A stretch of 64,000 bases of DNA from Pseudomonas sediminis (GTDB lineage Bacteria; Pseudomonadota; Gammaproteobacteria; Pseudomonadales; Pseudomonadaceae). The stretch lies in assembly GCF_039555755.1 (NCBI RefSeq), contig NZ_CP154631.1, forward strand, positions 124,001-188,000, given 5' to 3'. Below, in pieces: positions 9,204 through 18,187 of this stretch (within the stretch, counting starts at the first letter, position 1; every line of letters begins with the position of its first letter). The notes beneath the pieces are model-generated. The model was not told where the DNA came from and did no database searches. It saw nothing but the letters and a program-made list of their open reading frames with translations. The translations under genes were made by a program, and so were the position numbers.

Positions 9204-9710
9204 TCAGCGTACTCCCTCGCGCTCAACCAACCCCACCAACAACTTGCCATGCAATTCATGCAACGTGCGCTGCTCGTCAGCGGTCAATCCTGAAAGCACG
9301 CGCTGCAGGTTGGCCACATGGCCTTCGAGCATGCCGTCGATCAGTTCGAACCCAGCCGGCGTCAACGCCACCAGCACACCACGGCGGTCACTGGGGTGTT
9401 TGCGCCGTTCGATCAGCCCGGCCTTTTCCAGGCGGTCGATACGACTGGTCATGCCGCCCGAGGAAATCATCGCACTCTCGTACAACGCTGTCGGCATCAA
9501 CGCGTAGGGCTCACCCGAGCGACGCAGAGTAGCGAGCAAGTCGAACTCACCGGCCTGCAGCCCATGTTCGGCGAAGAACGGCAGCAGGTGATCGCGGCTG
9601 ATCACCTGGTTCAGCTCAGCCAGACGGCCAATCACCGCCATGGAAAAACCATCCAGATCCGGGCGCTGTCGAAGCCATTGCTCGGCAGCCAATTGTGCGC
9701 GGTCTTGCAT
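9204..9710 (-). CDS. MarR-family transcriptional regulator
   Basis: A 168-residue MarR protein. The winged helix domain covers about residues 50-120: EFDLLATLRRSG, the recognition region MISSGGMTSRIDRLEKAGLI, and the wing RRKHPSDRRGVLVALTPAG with the family's DxR motif. Flanking helices provide the dimer interface. The ATG has GAGG five bases upstream. A perfect 18-bp palindrome sits 14 bp before the start, in the region shared with a divergent DMT-family transporter gene, so it very likely represses itself and that transporter. The transporter is now split by an IS element. Confidence 0.88.
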   Translation of the reverse strand: MQDRAQLAAEQWLRQRPDLDGFSMAVIGRLAELNQVISRDHLLPFFAEHGLQAGEFDLLATLRRSGEPYALMPTALYESAMISSGGMTSRIDRLEKAGLIERRKHPSDRRGVLVALTPAGFELIDGMLEGHVANLQRVLSGLTADEQRTLHELHGKLLVGLVEREGVR

Positions 9711-9723
9711 ATCGCCCTCGCCT

Positions 9724-9741
9724 TATCTTGATATCAAGATA
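9724..9741. promoter_or_regulatory. Perfect 18-bp palindrome, probable MarR operator
   Basis: TATCTTGATATCAAGATA is a perfect inverted repeat (two 9-bp halves) between the divergent marR-type and EamA genes. The size and symmetry fit a MarR dimer site. Its place near both start regions suggests joint repression. Binding by this particular regulator is inferred from position. Confidence 0.75.
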
Positions 9742-10334
9742 CTTTTTAAAAAGAATGTTTGCATCGTAACGCATCCATCCTCAGGAGACAGCTGCATGCC
9801 CGGCTCCCAATTTCGTCCCGTTCTCGCCTTGTCACTATTGCTGACCATCGGCGCTCTGACGGGACTGACCAGCATCCTGGTGAAACTGGCCGGCAACGTT
9901 GGCTGGCCAGCCATGGCCTACCTGCTCTGGAGCTTGCTGGGCGGCGGCTTGCTGCTGTTGCTGTTCACCTGGATACGCGGCGAGAGCCCCGGCATCAGCC
10001 CAGGGTTGCTGGGTTACTACCTGGCCTCGGGGCTGCTCAGCATCGCGGTGCCGAATGGTTTGCTGTTCAGCTCCATCGGCCATGTCGGCGCCGGCTTCGC
10101 CTCGATGTGCCTGGCCTTCCCACCGCTGATCACCTACCTGCTGGCCCTGGCCCTGCGCATGGAGGGGTTGAGCCGCATTCGTCTGCTGGGCATCTGCATC
10201 GGTCTGGCCGGCAGCCTGCTTTTGGCACTGGGCAAGCTCAACGCCGGTGACAGCCCCCTGCTGTGGGTACTGGCGGCGCTCTGCGTGCCGGTGTTTCTGG
10301 CGCTCGGCAACATCTACCGTGCCCGCTACTGGCC

Positions 10335-11991
10335 CAGAGTGTGTAAAAACACTTTCGCATCTTGGGTGCCTCAGCCCAGTGTTCCTGGGCGAGGCGGTTT
10401 CCCAAGCAAATAGCCGCGATCAGCGCCAATAGCGCGTCAGAGCGTTTATGAAGCGCTTTGGCACCTCTTGGAGCAGCAAAAGCTGAGGCTTTTACGCCGT
10501 CATCGCCTTCAACAGGCCTTCGGTGCCGATGATTTTCATCACCCGTTTCAAGTTGTAGGCGAGCACATTCAAGCTCATCTCCGCACTCACCCCGTTCAGC
10601 TTTCGGGTCAGGAAGTGCGTTGCGCCCATCCATTGCTTGAGCGTACCGAAGGGATGCTCAACAGTCCGTTTTCGAACCCGCATCATCTCTGGTGCTTGGT
10701 TCAACCGGCGCTGCATTTCCTCCAGCACTGCTTCATGCTCCCAGCGCCTTACTCGACGATTTGTGCTTGGTGTGCACTGGGTTTTCAGCGCACAACTCTG
10801 GCACTTAGAACTCCAGTAACAGTGCATATTCATGCCTTTCTCAACGCTGGAGAATCGCCAGATCAGTGCCTCTCCCGCCGGGCAGGTGTATTCGTTTTTC
10901 GTCGGGTCATACACGAAGGCATCTTTATTGAATCGGCCATCAGCCTTGGCGCTTGAAGTCATTGGCTTAGGCACGTAGGCCGTGATGTTTGCGTCGTGAC
11001 AGGCAAGGATCTCTTCACCCTTGAAGTAGCCTCGGTCAGCCACCACGGACAGCGTTTCTGCGCCGATGGCTTCACGAGCCTGCTTCGCCATTGAACTGAG
11101 TTGGTCGCGGTCTGAACCGCTGTTGGTGACCTCGTGAGCAACGATCAGGTGGTGCTGCGTATCGACAGCCGTCTGCACGTTGTAGCCGACGATACCGCTG
11201 CCGCGCGTCATCATCGAACGGGCATCCGGGTCGGTCAGCGAAACCTGTTTATCAGGGGAATCGTTGAGCTGAGTTTCGATCCCTTGAAGCTCTTTCATAT
11301 GCGCTTTTAGCTTGGCAATCTTATCTTCCAGGCTGGCAGTGTCTGGCGCGGAGGCGCTAGGAATCTGTCGATCAGCCGCATCGAGCACAGCCAAATAACG
11401 GCTGATGCTCGCCTCGATTTCTTCCATACGCCGCTTCAGTTTGGCGCTGGTGAAATTGCGGTCACGGTTGTTCACTGCCTTGAATTTGCTGCCGTCGATG
11501 GCAACCAAGTTTTCGCCAAACAACCCCAACTGCTGGCAGAGCAAAACGAACTGGCGGCAGACGCCGCGAATGGCCTTGCTGTTATCTTTTCGGAAGTTGG
11601 CGATGGTCTTGAAATCGGGCATCAATCGCCCGGTTAACCACATGAGTTCGACGTTGCGCTGAGCTTCTCGCTCAAGACGCCGGCTCGATTGAATGCGGTT
11701 TAGATAGCCGTAGATATAGATCTTCAGCAGGATCGAAGGGTGGTAAGCCGGTCTTCCGGTTTCGGCTGGAATGACGCCATCAAAACCTAGCGTGGCTAGG
11801 TCGAGTTCATCGACGAAAACGTCAACCACCCGAACCGGATTGGTATCGCTGACGTAGTCGTCGAGGCTTTCGGGAAGTAAGGTGCTTTGACCTCGGTGTT
11901 CACCCTGGATAAACCGTTTCATGGGCGTCCCATACGCTGAGATTCTCGGAAATCATAGCAAGGGTTTACCGGTGCGTTTTTACACACTCTG
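10335..11991 (-). mobile_element. Complete IS1182-family insertion sequence, 1,657 bp
   Basis: Both ends carry the inverted repeat CAGAGTGTGTAAAAAC, read inward at 10335-10350 and 11976-11991. GGCC is present on both flanks (10331-10334 and 11992-11995), giving a 4-bp palindromic target duplication. One full transposase gene lies inside on the minus strand. Intact ends, an exact duplication and an open transposase frame suggest a recent, possibly still mobile insertion. It sits inside an EamA transporter gene. Confidence 0.93.
10492..11922 (-). CDS. IS1182-family transposase
   Basis: A 476-residue DDE transposase that appears intact. The N-terminal DUF772 region contains RPAYHPSILLKIYIYGYLN and LMPDFKTIANFRKDN. 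Candidate catalytic acidic residues are the aspartate of VAIDGSKFKAV, the aspartate of SVVADRGYF, and the glutamate of VEHPFGTLKQWMG. A cysteine cluster (CYWSSKCQSCALKTQC) and the C-terminal NLKRVMKIIG region complete the family pattern. It lies alone between the two terminal repeats of its element. Confidence 0.95.
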   Translation of the reverse strand: MKRFIQGEHRGQSTLLPESLDDYVSDTNPVRVVDVFVDELDLATLGFDGVIPAETGRPAYHPSILLKIYIYGYLNRIQSSRRLEREAQRNVELMWLTGRLMPDFKTIANFRKDNSKAIRGVCRQFVLLCQQLGLFGENLVAIDGSKFKAVNNRDRNFTSAKLKRRMEEIEASISRYLAVLDAADRQIPSASAPDTASLEDKIAKLKAHMKELQGIETQLNDSPDKQVSLTDPDARSMMTRGSGIVGYNVQTAVDTQHHLIVAHEVTNSGSDRDQLSSMAKQAREAIGAETLSVVADRGYFKGEEILACHDANITAYVPKPMTSSAKADGRFNKDAFVYDPTKNEYTCPAGEALIWRFSSVEKGMNMHCYWSSKCQSCALKTQCTPSTNRRVRRWEHEAVLEEMQRRLNQAPEMMRVRKRTVEHPFGTLKQWMGATHFLTRKLNGVSAEMSLNVLAYNLKRVMKIIGTEGLLKAMTA

Positions 11992-12368
11992 GGCCGCAAG
12001 GCGCCAGCCCGCTGTCCCTGGCACCCGGCATGCTGCTCGGCGGCGCACTGCTGCTGGTGCCGCTGGGCCTATTCGGCATCGACCTCGCACCGCGTTTGCA
12101 AGGTACTGCGGCCGTGGGCCTGCTGGTCTTGCAAATGCTGCTGTTCGCGGCGGTCTATGCGCTGTTCTTCGTCCTGCAGAACCTGGCCGGCACAGTGTTT
12201 CTCAGCCAGATCGGCTCGGTGGCGGCGATCACCGGCGCCGCCATCGCCATCGGCCTGCTCGGCGAACAGGGCAGCCTGTCGATGCTGCTGGCGGCGCTGT
12301 GCATCGTCGGCGGCGTGCTGCTGGTGGCCTGGCGTGGCGCGAAGGAGGCACAAGCATGAAGCGCCAGC

Positions 12369-12423
12369 GCGTAGGGCGGATCGGGACGCCGACCGCTCGT
12401 AGCGGAGCGAATAGTCCGCCGAT
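12369..12423 (+). repeat. RAYT-associated repeat, left flank
   Basis: The stretch starts GCGTAGGGCGGATCGG and ends AGTCCGCCG, with inverted GGCGGA/TCCGCC tips. A close copy starts at 59215 and a shorter relative lies at 13132-13170 on the other side of the transposase gene. Such flanking palindromes are the hallmark of REP/REPIN sequences mobilised by RAYT proteins. Confidence 0.75.
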
Positions 12424-12440
12424 CAGCGCCCTCGCACGCA

Positions 12441-12974
12441 TCAATCGTCATAAAGCCCTTCCTCCGTCTCCGGGCCTCCCGCCCAGTCCAGGGGATAGCG
12501 TCCACTCTCAACGTCTCGGTGAAAAGTGGAATAGGGCCAGTCACTTACCCGCTGCACCAAGCCATGCTTGAGCGGGTTGATGTGGATGTAATCGAGATGG
12601 CGGCAGAAATCCTCATCGTCACGAATCAGGTGCTCCCAGTAACGACGCTGCCAGATGCCGCGCTCACGGCGGCGTAGCAGAATCTTCGAGCGCCATTCCT
12701 CAGCCGGCACATCACGGGAAAAGATCATCTTGATCAGGCGCCAGCGCAGTGCGAAATCAGCCTCGCCCTGCGGAAGCTCGATCAGGCAGTGGAGATGGTC
12801 GGGCAATACCACCCAGCCATGGATCTGGAACGGGTGGCTGCGCCGGACGATACGCACGGCCTCGCGCAAGACGCCGATATTGCGGACAAGCAGATCGTTA
12901 CCATGGCGAACACGCAGGGCGTGCGTGAAGAAGTAGGTGCTACCCGGACACCAGACGCGGCGGTAGTTGGGTAT
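12441..12974 (-). pseudogene. REP-associated tyrosine transposase (RAYT, Y1 family), start codon lost
   Basis: The frame encodes a full-length-looking Y1 transposase of about 177 residues. Its N-terminus reads PNYRRVWCPGSTYFFT, the HUH-type motif is PDHLHCLIELP, and the catalytic tyrosine region is HLDYIHINPLKHGLV. The family normally begins with a methionine before PNYRR, but here that codon (12972-12974) is ATA. No ATG, GTG or TTG occurs between it and an upstream in-frame stop. The first usable start is a TTG at 12869, which would delete the first conserved strand. It is probably inactive unless ATA is used. Its flanking repeats remain. Confidence 0.8.
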
Positions 12975-13061
12975 GAGACGTCGTCCTTGACGGTCTTGAT
13001 GAGCAAGAATCTAGACGACAGGTTGCCTAAATACCTCAACCTTTAACGGCGTACTGCTTCG

Positions 13062-13170
13062 CGACGACTGCATGGATGCAGGAGGTAGAGCGACGCAGGA
13101 AGCCAAAGCCGAGTAGGCCCTACGGTCCAGCGCGTAGGGCGGACTCAGGAGCGAAGCGAACAGTCCGCCG
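13062..13170 (+). repeat. RAYT-associated repeat, right flank
   Basis: This contains a roughly 50-bp stretch beginning CGACTGCATGGATGCAGGAG, which recurs in inverted orientation at about 59343-59396. It is followed by a GCGTAGGGCGGA...CAGTCCGCCG palindrome (13132-13170) like the one left of the transposase. Together with 12369-12423 it brackets the RAYT gene. Confidence 0.7.
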
Positions 13171-13210
13171 GGCCACTCGGCGCACCCCACAGGCAGGTGA
13201 CGCAATGAAG

Positions 13211-13232
13211 AACGCCACCCGAAGGTGGCGTT
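13211..13232 (-). terminator. Terminator hairpin after fadD1
   Basis: AACGCCACC / GGTGGCGTT form a 9-bp stem closed by a TTCG tetraloop on the minus strand. It is located 19 bp beyond the fadD1 stop, and a T-rich stretch (TTCTTCATT) follows in the direction of fadD1 transcription. Confidence 0.7.
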
Positions 13233-13250
13233 TTCATCAGCAAGCTCGAA

Positions 13251-14939
13251 TCACTTCTTGCCCAGCTTCTTCAGCTCTTCGTCGCGCAGCTCGCGGCGCA
13301 GGATCTTACCGACGTTAGTGGTCGGCAGCACGTCGCGGAACTCGACAGCCTTGGGCACCTTGTAGCCGGTGAGGTTGGCGCGCATGTGCTCCATCACCTG
13401 CTCCTTGGTCACGCTCTCGCCCGGTTTGACCACCACGAACACCTTGATCGCCTCGCCGGATTTCTCGTCCGGCACACCGATGGCCGCGCATTGCAGCACG
13501 CCTGGCAGGGTGGCGAGCACGTCTTCCAGTTCGTTCGGGTAGACGTTGAAGCCGGACACTAGAATCATGTCCTTCTTGCGGTCGACGATGCGCAGGTAGC
13601 CATCTTCCTGGATCAGGCCGATATCGCCGGTCTTCAGCCAACCGTCGGCGTCGAGGATTTCATCGGTGGCTTCCTGGCGCTGCCAGTAGCCCTTCATCAC
13701 TTGCGGGCCCTTCACGCACAGCTCGCCGATCTCGCCGATGGCCAGCTCCTGACCCTCGTCATTGATGATCTTGCACAGGGTCGAAGGCACCGGAATGCCG
13801 ATGGTGCCGAGCTGGATGGCGCTGAACGGGTTGACCGTAGCCACCGGGCTGGTTTCGGTCATGCCGAAGCCTTCGCAAATGGCGCAACCGGTGACTTCCT
13901 TCCAGCGCTCGGCCGTGGCCAGCTGCAGGGCCATGCCGCCGGAGACGGTGAGCTTCAGGCTGGAGAAGTCCAGCTTGCGAAAGTCCTCGTTGTTGCACAG
14001 GGCAACGAACAGGGTATTGAGGCCGACGAAGCCGGTGAAGCGGTACTTGGCCAGGTCCTTGATCACCGACGGCAGGTCGCGCGGGTTGGTCAGCAGGATG
14101 TTGTGGCCGCCGATCAGCATCATCGCCATGCAGTGAAAGGTGAAGGCGTAGATGTGATAGAGCGGCAGCGGCGCGATCAGCACCTCGCAACCTTCATTGA
14201 GGTTGGCGCCCATCAGCTCCTTGACCTGCAGCATGTTGGCCACCAGGTTGCGATGGGTGAGCATGGCGCCCTTGGCAACGCCAGTGGTGCCGCCGGTGTA
14301 CTGCAGCACGGCGATGTCGTCGTTGCTCGGGTTGGCTTCGCTGAAGCCCTGGCCGCGGCCCTTGGCCAGGGCGTCGTTGAGCTTGACGGCCTGCGGCAGG
14401 TTGTAGGCCGGCACCATCTTCTTCACATGCTTGATCACGAAGTTGACCAGCAGACGCTTGAAGGTCGGCAGCATGTCGCCAACTTCGGTGACGATCACGG
14501 TCTTGACGCCGGTCTTGGGTACGACCTGCTCGGCCAGGTGGGCCATATTGGCCAGGCAGATCAGCGCCTTGGCGCCGGAGTCGTTGAACTGGTGCTCCAT
14601 TTCCCGCGCTGTATACAGCGGGTTGGTGTTGACCACCACCAGGCCGGCGCGCATGGCACCGAAGACCACGATGGGGTATTGCAACACGTTGGGCAGTTGC
14701 ACGGCGATGCGGTCGCCGGGCTTGAGATCGGTGTGCTTTTGCAGGTAGGCGGCGAAGTCCCCGGAGAGTTTGTACATCTCGCCGTAGGTGAGCGTCTTGC
14801 CCAGGTTGCTGAAAGCAGGCTTGTCGGCGAAGCGTTGGCAGGACTCTTTCAGTACCGCAAGGATGTTCGGGTACTGGTCGGGATTGATTTCGGCAGCAAC
14901 CCCAACGGGATACTTGTCCTTCCAGAAGTTTTCGGTCAT
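13251..14939 (-). CDS. fadD1: Long-chain fatty acid-CoA ligase FadD1
   Basis: A 562-residue acyl-CoA synthetase of the ANL superfamily. It activates fatty acids with ATP and CoA at the inner membrane, feeding beta-oxidation. Visible motifs are the AMP-binding P-loop YTGGTTGVAKGAMLTH (about 212-227), the fatty-acyl-CoA signature GWLKTGDIGLIQEDGYLRIV with DRKKDMI, and a C-terminal lysine region TNVGKILRREL. It begins MTENFWKDKYPVGV, matching Pseudomonas FadD1. It is downstream of fadD2 on the same strand but separated by 391 bp, so it likely has its own promoter. Confidence 0.95.
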   Translation of the reverse strand: MTENFWKDKYPVGVAAEINPDQYPNILAVLKESCQRFADKPAFSNLGKTLTYGEMYKLSGDFAAYLQKHTDLKPGDRIAVQLPNVLQYPIVVFGAMRAGLVVVNTNPLYTAREMEHQFNDSGAKALICLANMAHLAEQVVPKTGVKTVIVTEVGDMLPTFKRLLVNFVIKHVKKMVPAYNLPQAVKLNDALAKGRGQGFSEANPSNDDIAVLQYTGGTTGVAKGAMLTHRNLVANMLQVKELMGANLNEGCEVLIAPLPLYHIYAFTFHCMAMMLIGGHNILLTNPRDLPSVIKDLAKYRFTGFVGLNTLFVALCNNEDFRKLDFSSLKLTVSGGMALQLATAERWKEVTGCAICEGFGMTETSPVATVNPFSAIQLGTIGIPVPSTLCKIINDEGQELAIGEIGELCVKGPQVMKGYWQRQEATDEILDADGWLKTGDIGLIQEDGYLRIVDRKKDMILVSGFNVYPNELEDVLATLPGVLQCAAIGVPDEKSGEAIKVFVVVKPGESVTKEQVMEHMRANLTGYKVPKAVEFRDVLPTTNVGKILRRELRDEELKKLGKK

Positions 14940-15296
14940 GGAAGCCCACTCCTAAGCAACAGCTGATCTTCACCGCGCGAAGGCGGTTGTTTGTTGTGTG
15001 TATAGCTCGCTTTCCCGCTGACCCCAGGGCCCGGAAGCGCGCCGAGAGTAGCAGCTTTGCCAGAGGCCCACCAGCACCAAGCACGGCCCACGCAGTCGCA
15101 AAAGTGACCAAAAAAGACCAAAAAGTCACGACCTGTATTTTCCGCCGATAATCCGCGAAAAGCCTCTAGCTCGCATATTGCAGCGTTTGGAGCCTAGCGC
15201 GTAAGTGTGACCGATGCAGTGCGGTAGCGCATGCAACAGGCTTTGGCGGTTACGAAATCACAACAATTGGACTGCCGATGGCAGCGGGAGGCGGGA
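14940..15296. other. fadD2-fadD1 intergenic region
   Basis: I see no gene in this 357-bp stretch. The part next to fadD1 must hold its leader and probably its promoter; a run of G/T-rich sequence (GGTTGTTTGTTGTGTG on the plus strand) stands out. I could not place a convincing PsrA or FadR box. Confidence 0.5.
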
Positions 15297-15324
15297 AGCC
15301 CCTTCTCTACCGCGAGAAGGGGCT
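15297..15324 (-). terminator. Terminator hairpin after fadD2
   Basis: AGCCCCTTCTC / GAGAAGGGGCT is a perfect 11-bp stem with a 6-base loop, starting 6 bp after the fadD2 stop. The following T-tract is weak, so it may be an attenuating rather than a full terminator. Confidence 0.65.
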
Positions 15325-15330
15325 CTGGAG

Positions 15331-17019
15331 TCAGGCGATGTCGCGCAGCTCGCGACGCAGGATCTTGCCAACCGGGGTCATCGGCAGCGAGTCCTTGAAC
15401 ACGATGTGCTTGGGCACCTTGTAGCCGGTGAAGTTTTCCTTGCAGTAGGCCTTGAGCTCTTCCGCGGTGACACCGCCGTCACGCGGCACTACGAACAGTT
15501 TGACCGCCTCCCCGGACTTCTCGTCAGGCACACCGATGGCCGCGCAGCTGGCGACTTTCGGATGCGCCATGACCACATCTTCGATCTCGTTGGGATACAC
15601 GTTGAAACCCGAGACGATGATCATGTCCTTCTTGCGGTCGACGATGCGCACGAAACCGTCCAGGTCGATCACGGCAATGTCGCCGGTCTTGAACCAGCCT
15701 TCGGCATCGAGCACTTCGGCGGTGGCTTCTTCACGCTGCCAGTAACCCTTCATCACCTGCGGCCCCTTGATGCACAGCTCGCCGCGCTCACCCGTCGGCA
15801 GTTCGTTGCCGTCGTCGTCGATGACCTTGAACGCCGTGCCCGGCACCGGAATGCCGACGGTACCCAGACGCGCCTTGTCACCGTAGGGGTTGGTACTGGC
15901 CACCGGCGAGGTTTCGGTCAGGCCATAGCCTTCGACCACGGTGCAACCGGTCATCTGCTGCCAGCGCTCGGCGGTAGCTTTGACCAACGCGGTACCACCG
16001 GAGTTGGTGACCTTGAGGTTGGAGAAGTCGAGGTTCTTGAACTCGGGGTTATCCATTAGCGCGACGAACAGGGTGTTCAGACCCAGCAGCGCGGAGAACT
16101 TCCACTTGCCCAACTCCTTGACGAAGCCGGGGATGTCGCGCGGGTTGGTGATAAGTACGTTGTGGTTACCGTTGACCATCATGCACATGCAGTTCGCGGT
16201 GAATGCATAGATGTGGTACAGCGGCAGCGGCGCGATCATGATCTCCTGACCCTGCTTCATCAGCGGCGTGCCGTCCGGGCCGAGCTGCGACAGGCAGGCA
16301 TCGACCTGCAGCATGTTGGCCACCAGGTTGCCGTGAGTGAGCATCGCGCCCTTGGCTACGCCGGTGGTGCCGCCGGTGTACTGCAGCACGGCGATGTCGT
16401 CGTGGCTGGCCTTGACCGGCGCCAGCGCCTGGCCATGACCCTGCTTGAGCACCTGCTTGAAGGCAATGGCCTGGGGCAGATGGTAGTCCGGCACCATCTT
16501 CTTGACCTTCTTCACCACGGTGTTGACCAGCCAACCCTTGAGGCTCGGCAGCAGGTCGCCCATCTTGGCTTCGATCAGGTAGTCGATCTCGGTATCCGGC
16601 AGCACCTCCTGCACCAGTTTGCCGAACATGTTCAGGTACACCAGCGCACGCACACCGGCGTCCTTGAACTGGTGGCGCATCTCACGCGCGGTATACAGCG
16701 GGTTGGTGTTGACCACGATCAGCCCGGCGCGCATGGCGCCGAATACCGCAATCGGATACTGCAGCACGTTGGGCATCTGCACCGCGATACGATCGCCCGG
16801 CTTGAGGTCAGTGTGCTTTTGCAGGTAGGCGGCGAAGGTCGCGGAGAGGCGATCCAGCTCGGCATAGGTCAGCGTAACGCCGAGATTGCTGAAGGCCGGA
16901 CGGTCGGCAAAGCGCTTGCACGAGCGTTCGAATACTTCGATCACCGACTTGTAGCTGGACAGGTCGATATCGTTGGGCACGCCAGGGGCGCGTTTGTCGT
17001 TCCAGAAATCAGGTTGCAT
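15331..17019 (-). CDS. fadD2: Long-chain fatty acid-CoA ligase FadD2
   Basis: A 562-residue paralogue of FadD1 with the same architecture: AMP-binding loop YTGGTTGVAKGAMLTH, then GWFKTGDIAVIDLDGFVRIV with DRKKDMI, and C-terminal TPVGKILRREL. The start MQPDFWNDKRAPGVPNDID is the Pseudomonas FadD2 form. In P. aeruginosa FadD1 and FadD2 differ in chain-length preference, FadD2 favouring shorter fatty acids. It is divergent from the hydrolase-phaJ pair across about 217 bp, which links fatty acid activation with those genes. Confidence 0.94.
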   Translation of the reverse strand: MQPDFWNDKRAPGVPNDIDLSSYKSVIEVFERSCKRFADRPAFSNLGVTLTYAELDRLSATFAAYLQKHTDLKPGDRIAVQMPNVLQYPIAVFGAMRAGLIVVNTNPLYTAREMRHQFKDAGVRALVYLNMFGKLVQEVLPDTEIDYLIEAKMGDLLPSLKGWLVNTVVKKVKKMVPDYHLPQAIAFKQVLKQGHGQALAPVKASHDDIAVLQYTGGTTGVAKGAMLTHGNLVANMLQVDACLSQLGPDGTPLMKQGQEIMIAPLPLYHIYAFTANCMCMMVNGNHNVLITNPRDIPGFVKELGKWKFSALLGLNTLFVALMDNPEFKNLDFSNLKVTNSGGTALVKATAERWQQMTGCTVVEGYGLTETSPVASTNPYGDKARLGTVGIPVPGTAFKVIDDDGNELPTGERGELCIKGPQVMKGYWQREEATAEVLDAEGWFKTGDIAVIDLDGFVRIVDRKKDMIIVSGFNVYPNEIEDVVMAHPKVASCAAIGVPDEKSGEAVKLFVVPRDGGVTAEELKAYCKENFTGYKVPKHIVFKDSLPMTPVGKILRRELRDIA

Positions 17020-17236
17020 TGTTCTTGTCCTCTTCCCCTGAAGTGATCTGACTGCCCGGAAAGTAGCAGCTTAGGGCCGAGCCGCAAATAGCTCGAAGGC
17101 GTCATTGATGGGCTGAATTTCGCAATAAATGCAGTGATTCGTAACCGATCTTTACCGCTGCGAAGAAAACCGGGGAGCTATGCCTGTTGATGACCAAGGT
17201 GCACAATGCCGCCAACTTCCGGCACAAGGATTCGCC

Positions 17237-18187
17237 ATGCGCCACAACGCCTTTCCCCTGGCTACCCAGGACGGTCTGCACCTGCACGTCAACCATTGGC
17301 ACGGTGATCAGCCACCGCGCGCGGTGGTCATGCTGTCCCACGGCATGGCCGAACACAGTCTGCGCTATGCACGCCTGGCCGAAAGCCTGGTGGCCGCCGG
17401 CTTCGACCTCTATGCACTGGACCAGCGCGGCCACGGCCAGAGCGCCGCTCAGGGCACGCTCGGCCACTACGCCGAGGAAGGCGGCTGGGACAAGGTGGTC
17501 GGCGACCTGGCCTCGCTCAATCACCATATCCGCCAGCGCTACCCGCAAGCACCGATCTTCCTGTTCGGCCATAGCATGGGCAGCTACATCGGCATGGCTT
17601 ATCTGATGGGGCACAGTTGCAGCCTGCAGGGCGCCGTGCTGTCCGGCTCCAACTACCAGCCCGTGATGCTGTACAAGGCCGCCCGGCTGATCGCTGGCTT
17701 CGAACGCTGGCGTCTGGGCCCCAAAGGCCGCAGCAAAGTCATCGATTTTCTCTCCTTCGGCTCGTTCAACAAGGCCTTCAAGCCCAACCGCACGGCCTTC
17801 GACTGGCTCAGCCGCGACCCGGCCGAAGTGGACAAATACGTGACCGATCCGCTGTGCGGTTTCGTCTGCACCACGCAGTTGTGGTGCGACCTGCTCGATG
17901 GCCTGCAGTACATCACCCCGGTCGAGAACCTGGCGCAGATCGATGCCGACCTGCCGCTGCTGGTGATCGGCGGCTCGCGCGACCCGGTCAGCGACGGCAA
18001 GCGTCTTGGTGATCTGGCGGGCGCCCTGCGCGAGGCCGGCGTGCGCGACGTGCAACTGAAGATTTATCCCGAGGCCCGTCATGAGCTGCTCAACGAGAGC
18101 AATCGCGACGAGGTCACCGCCCACCTGATCGATTGGCTGCAGCAAGCGCTGAGCCATGGTCGAAGCCCAATCAAGGAGTGTCCATGA
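17237..18187 (+). CDS. Alpha/beta hydrolase (monoacylglycerol lipase / lysophospholipase-like)
   Basis: A 316-residue serine hydrolase of the Hydrolase_4 group. The nucleophile elbow is GHSMGS, the candidate catalytic aspartate is in GGSRDPVSDGK, and the histidine is in EARHELLNE. An oxyanion-hole HGMAEH sequence follows the first strand. The start at 17237 has AAGGA upstream and is preferred to one 57 bp earlier. The ATGA overlap with phaJ shows an operon, and fadD2 lies on the other side. A plausible role is releasing fatty acids from glycerolipids for FadD2, but the substrate is inferred. Confidence 0.85.
   Translation: MRHNAFPLATQDGLHLHVNHWHGDQPPRAVVMLSHGMAEHSLRYARLAESLVAAGFDLYALDQRGHGQSAAQGTLGHYAEEGGWDKVVGDLASLNHHIRQRYPQAPIFLFGHSMGSYIGMAYLMGHSCSLQGAVLSGSNYQPVMLYKAARLIAGFERWRLGPKGRSKVIDFLSFGSFNKAFKPNRTAFDWLSRDPAEVDKYVTDPLCGFVCTTQLWCDLLDGLQYITPVENLAQIDADLPLLVIGGSRDPVSDGKRLGDLAGALREAGVRDVQLKIYPEARHELLNESNRDEVTAHLIDWLQQALSHGRSPIKECP

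Larger units (their letters stand above)
9796..12359 (+). pseudogene. DMT-family (EamA) transporter split by an IS1182 element
   Basis: The 5' part (9796-10334) encodes the first six or so helices of a drug/metabolite transporter, from MPGSQFRPVLALSLLL to GNIYRARYWP. The 3' part (11996-12359) continues in frame with QGASPLSLAPGMLLGG and ends KEAQA. Removing 10335-11991 plus one GGCC copy joins base 10334 to 11996 and restores a 903-bp, 300-codon gene, the normal length for EamA proteins. As it stands the product is cut in half and presumably inactive. The start has AGGAG nine bases upstream. Confidence 0.93.

Noticed and set aside
12655..13046. Plus-strand frames over the RAYT gene
   Set aside because: They are antisense to a frame with clear HUH-type and catalytic tyrosine motifs.
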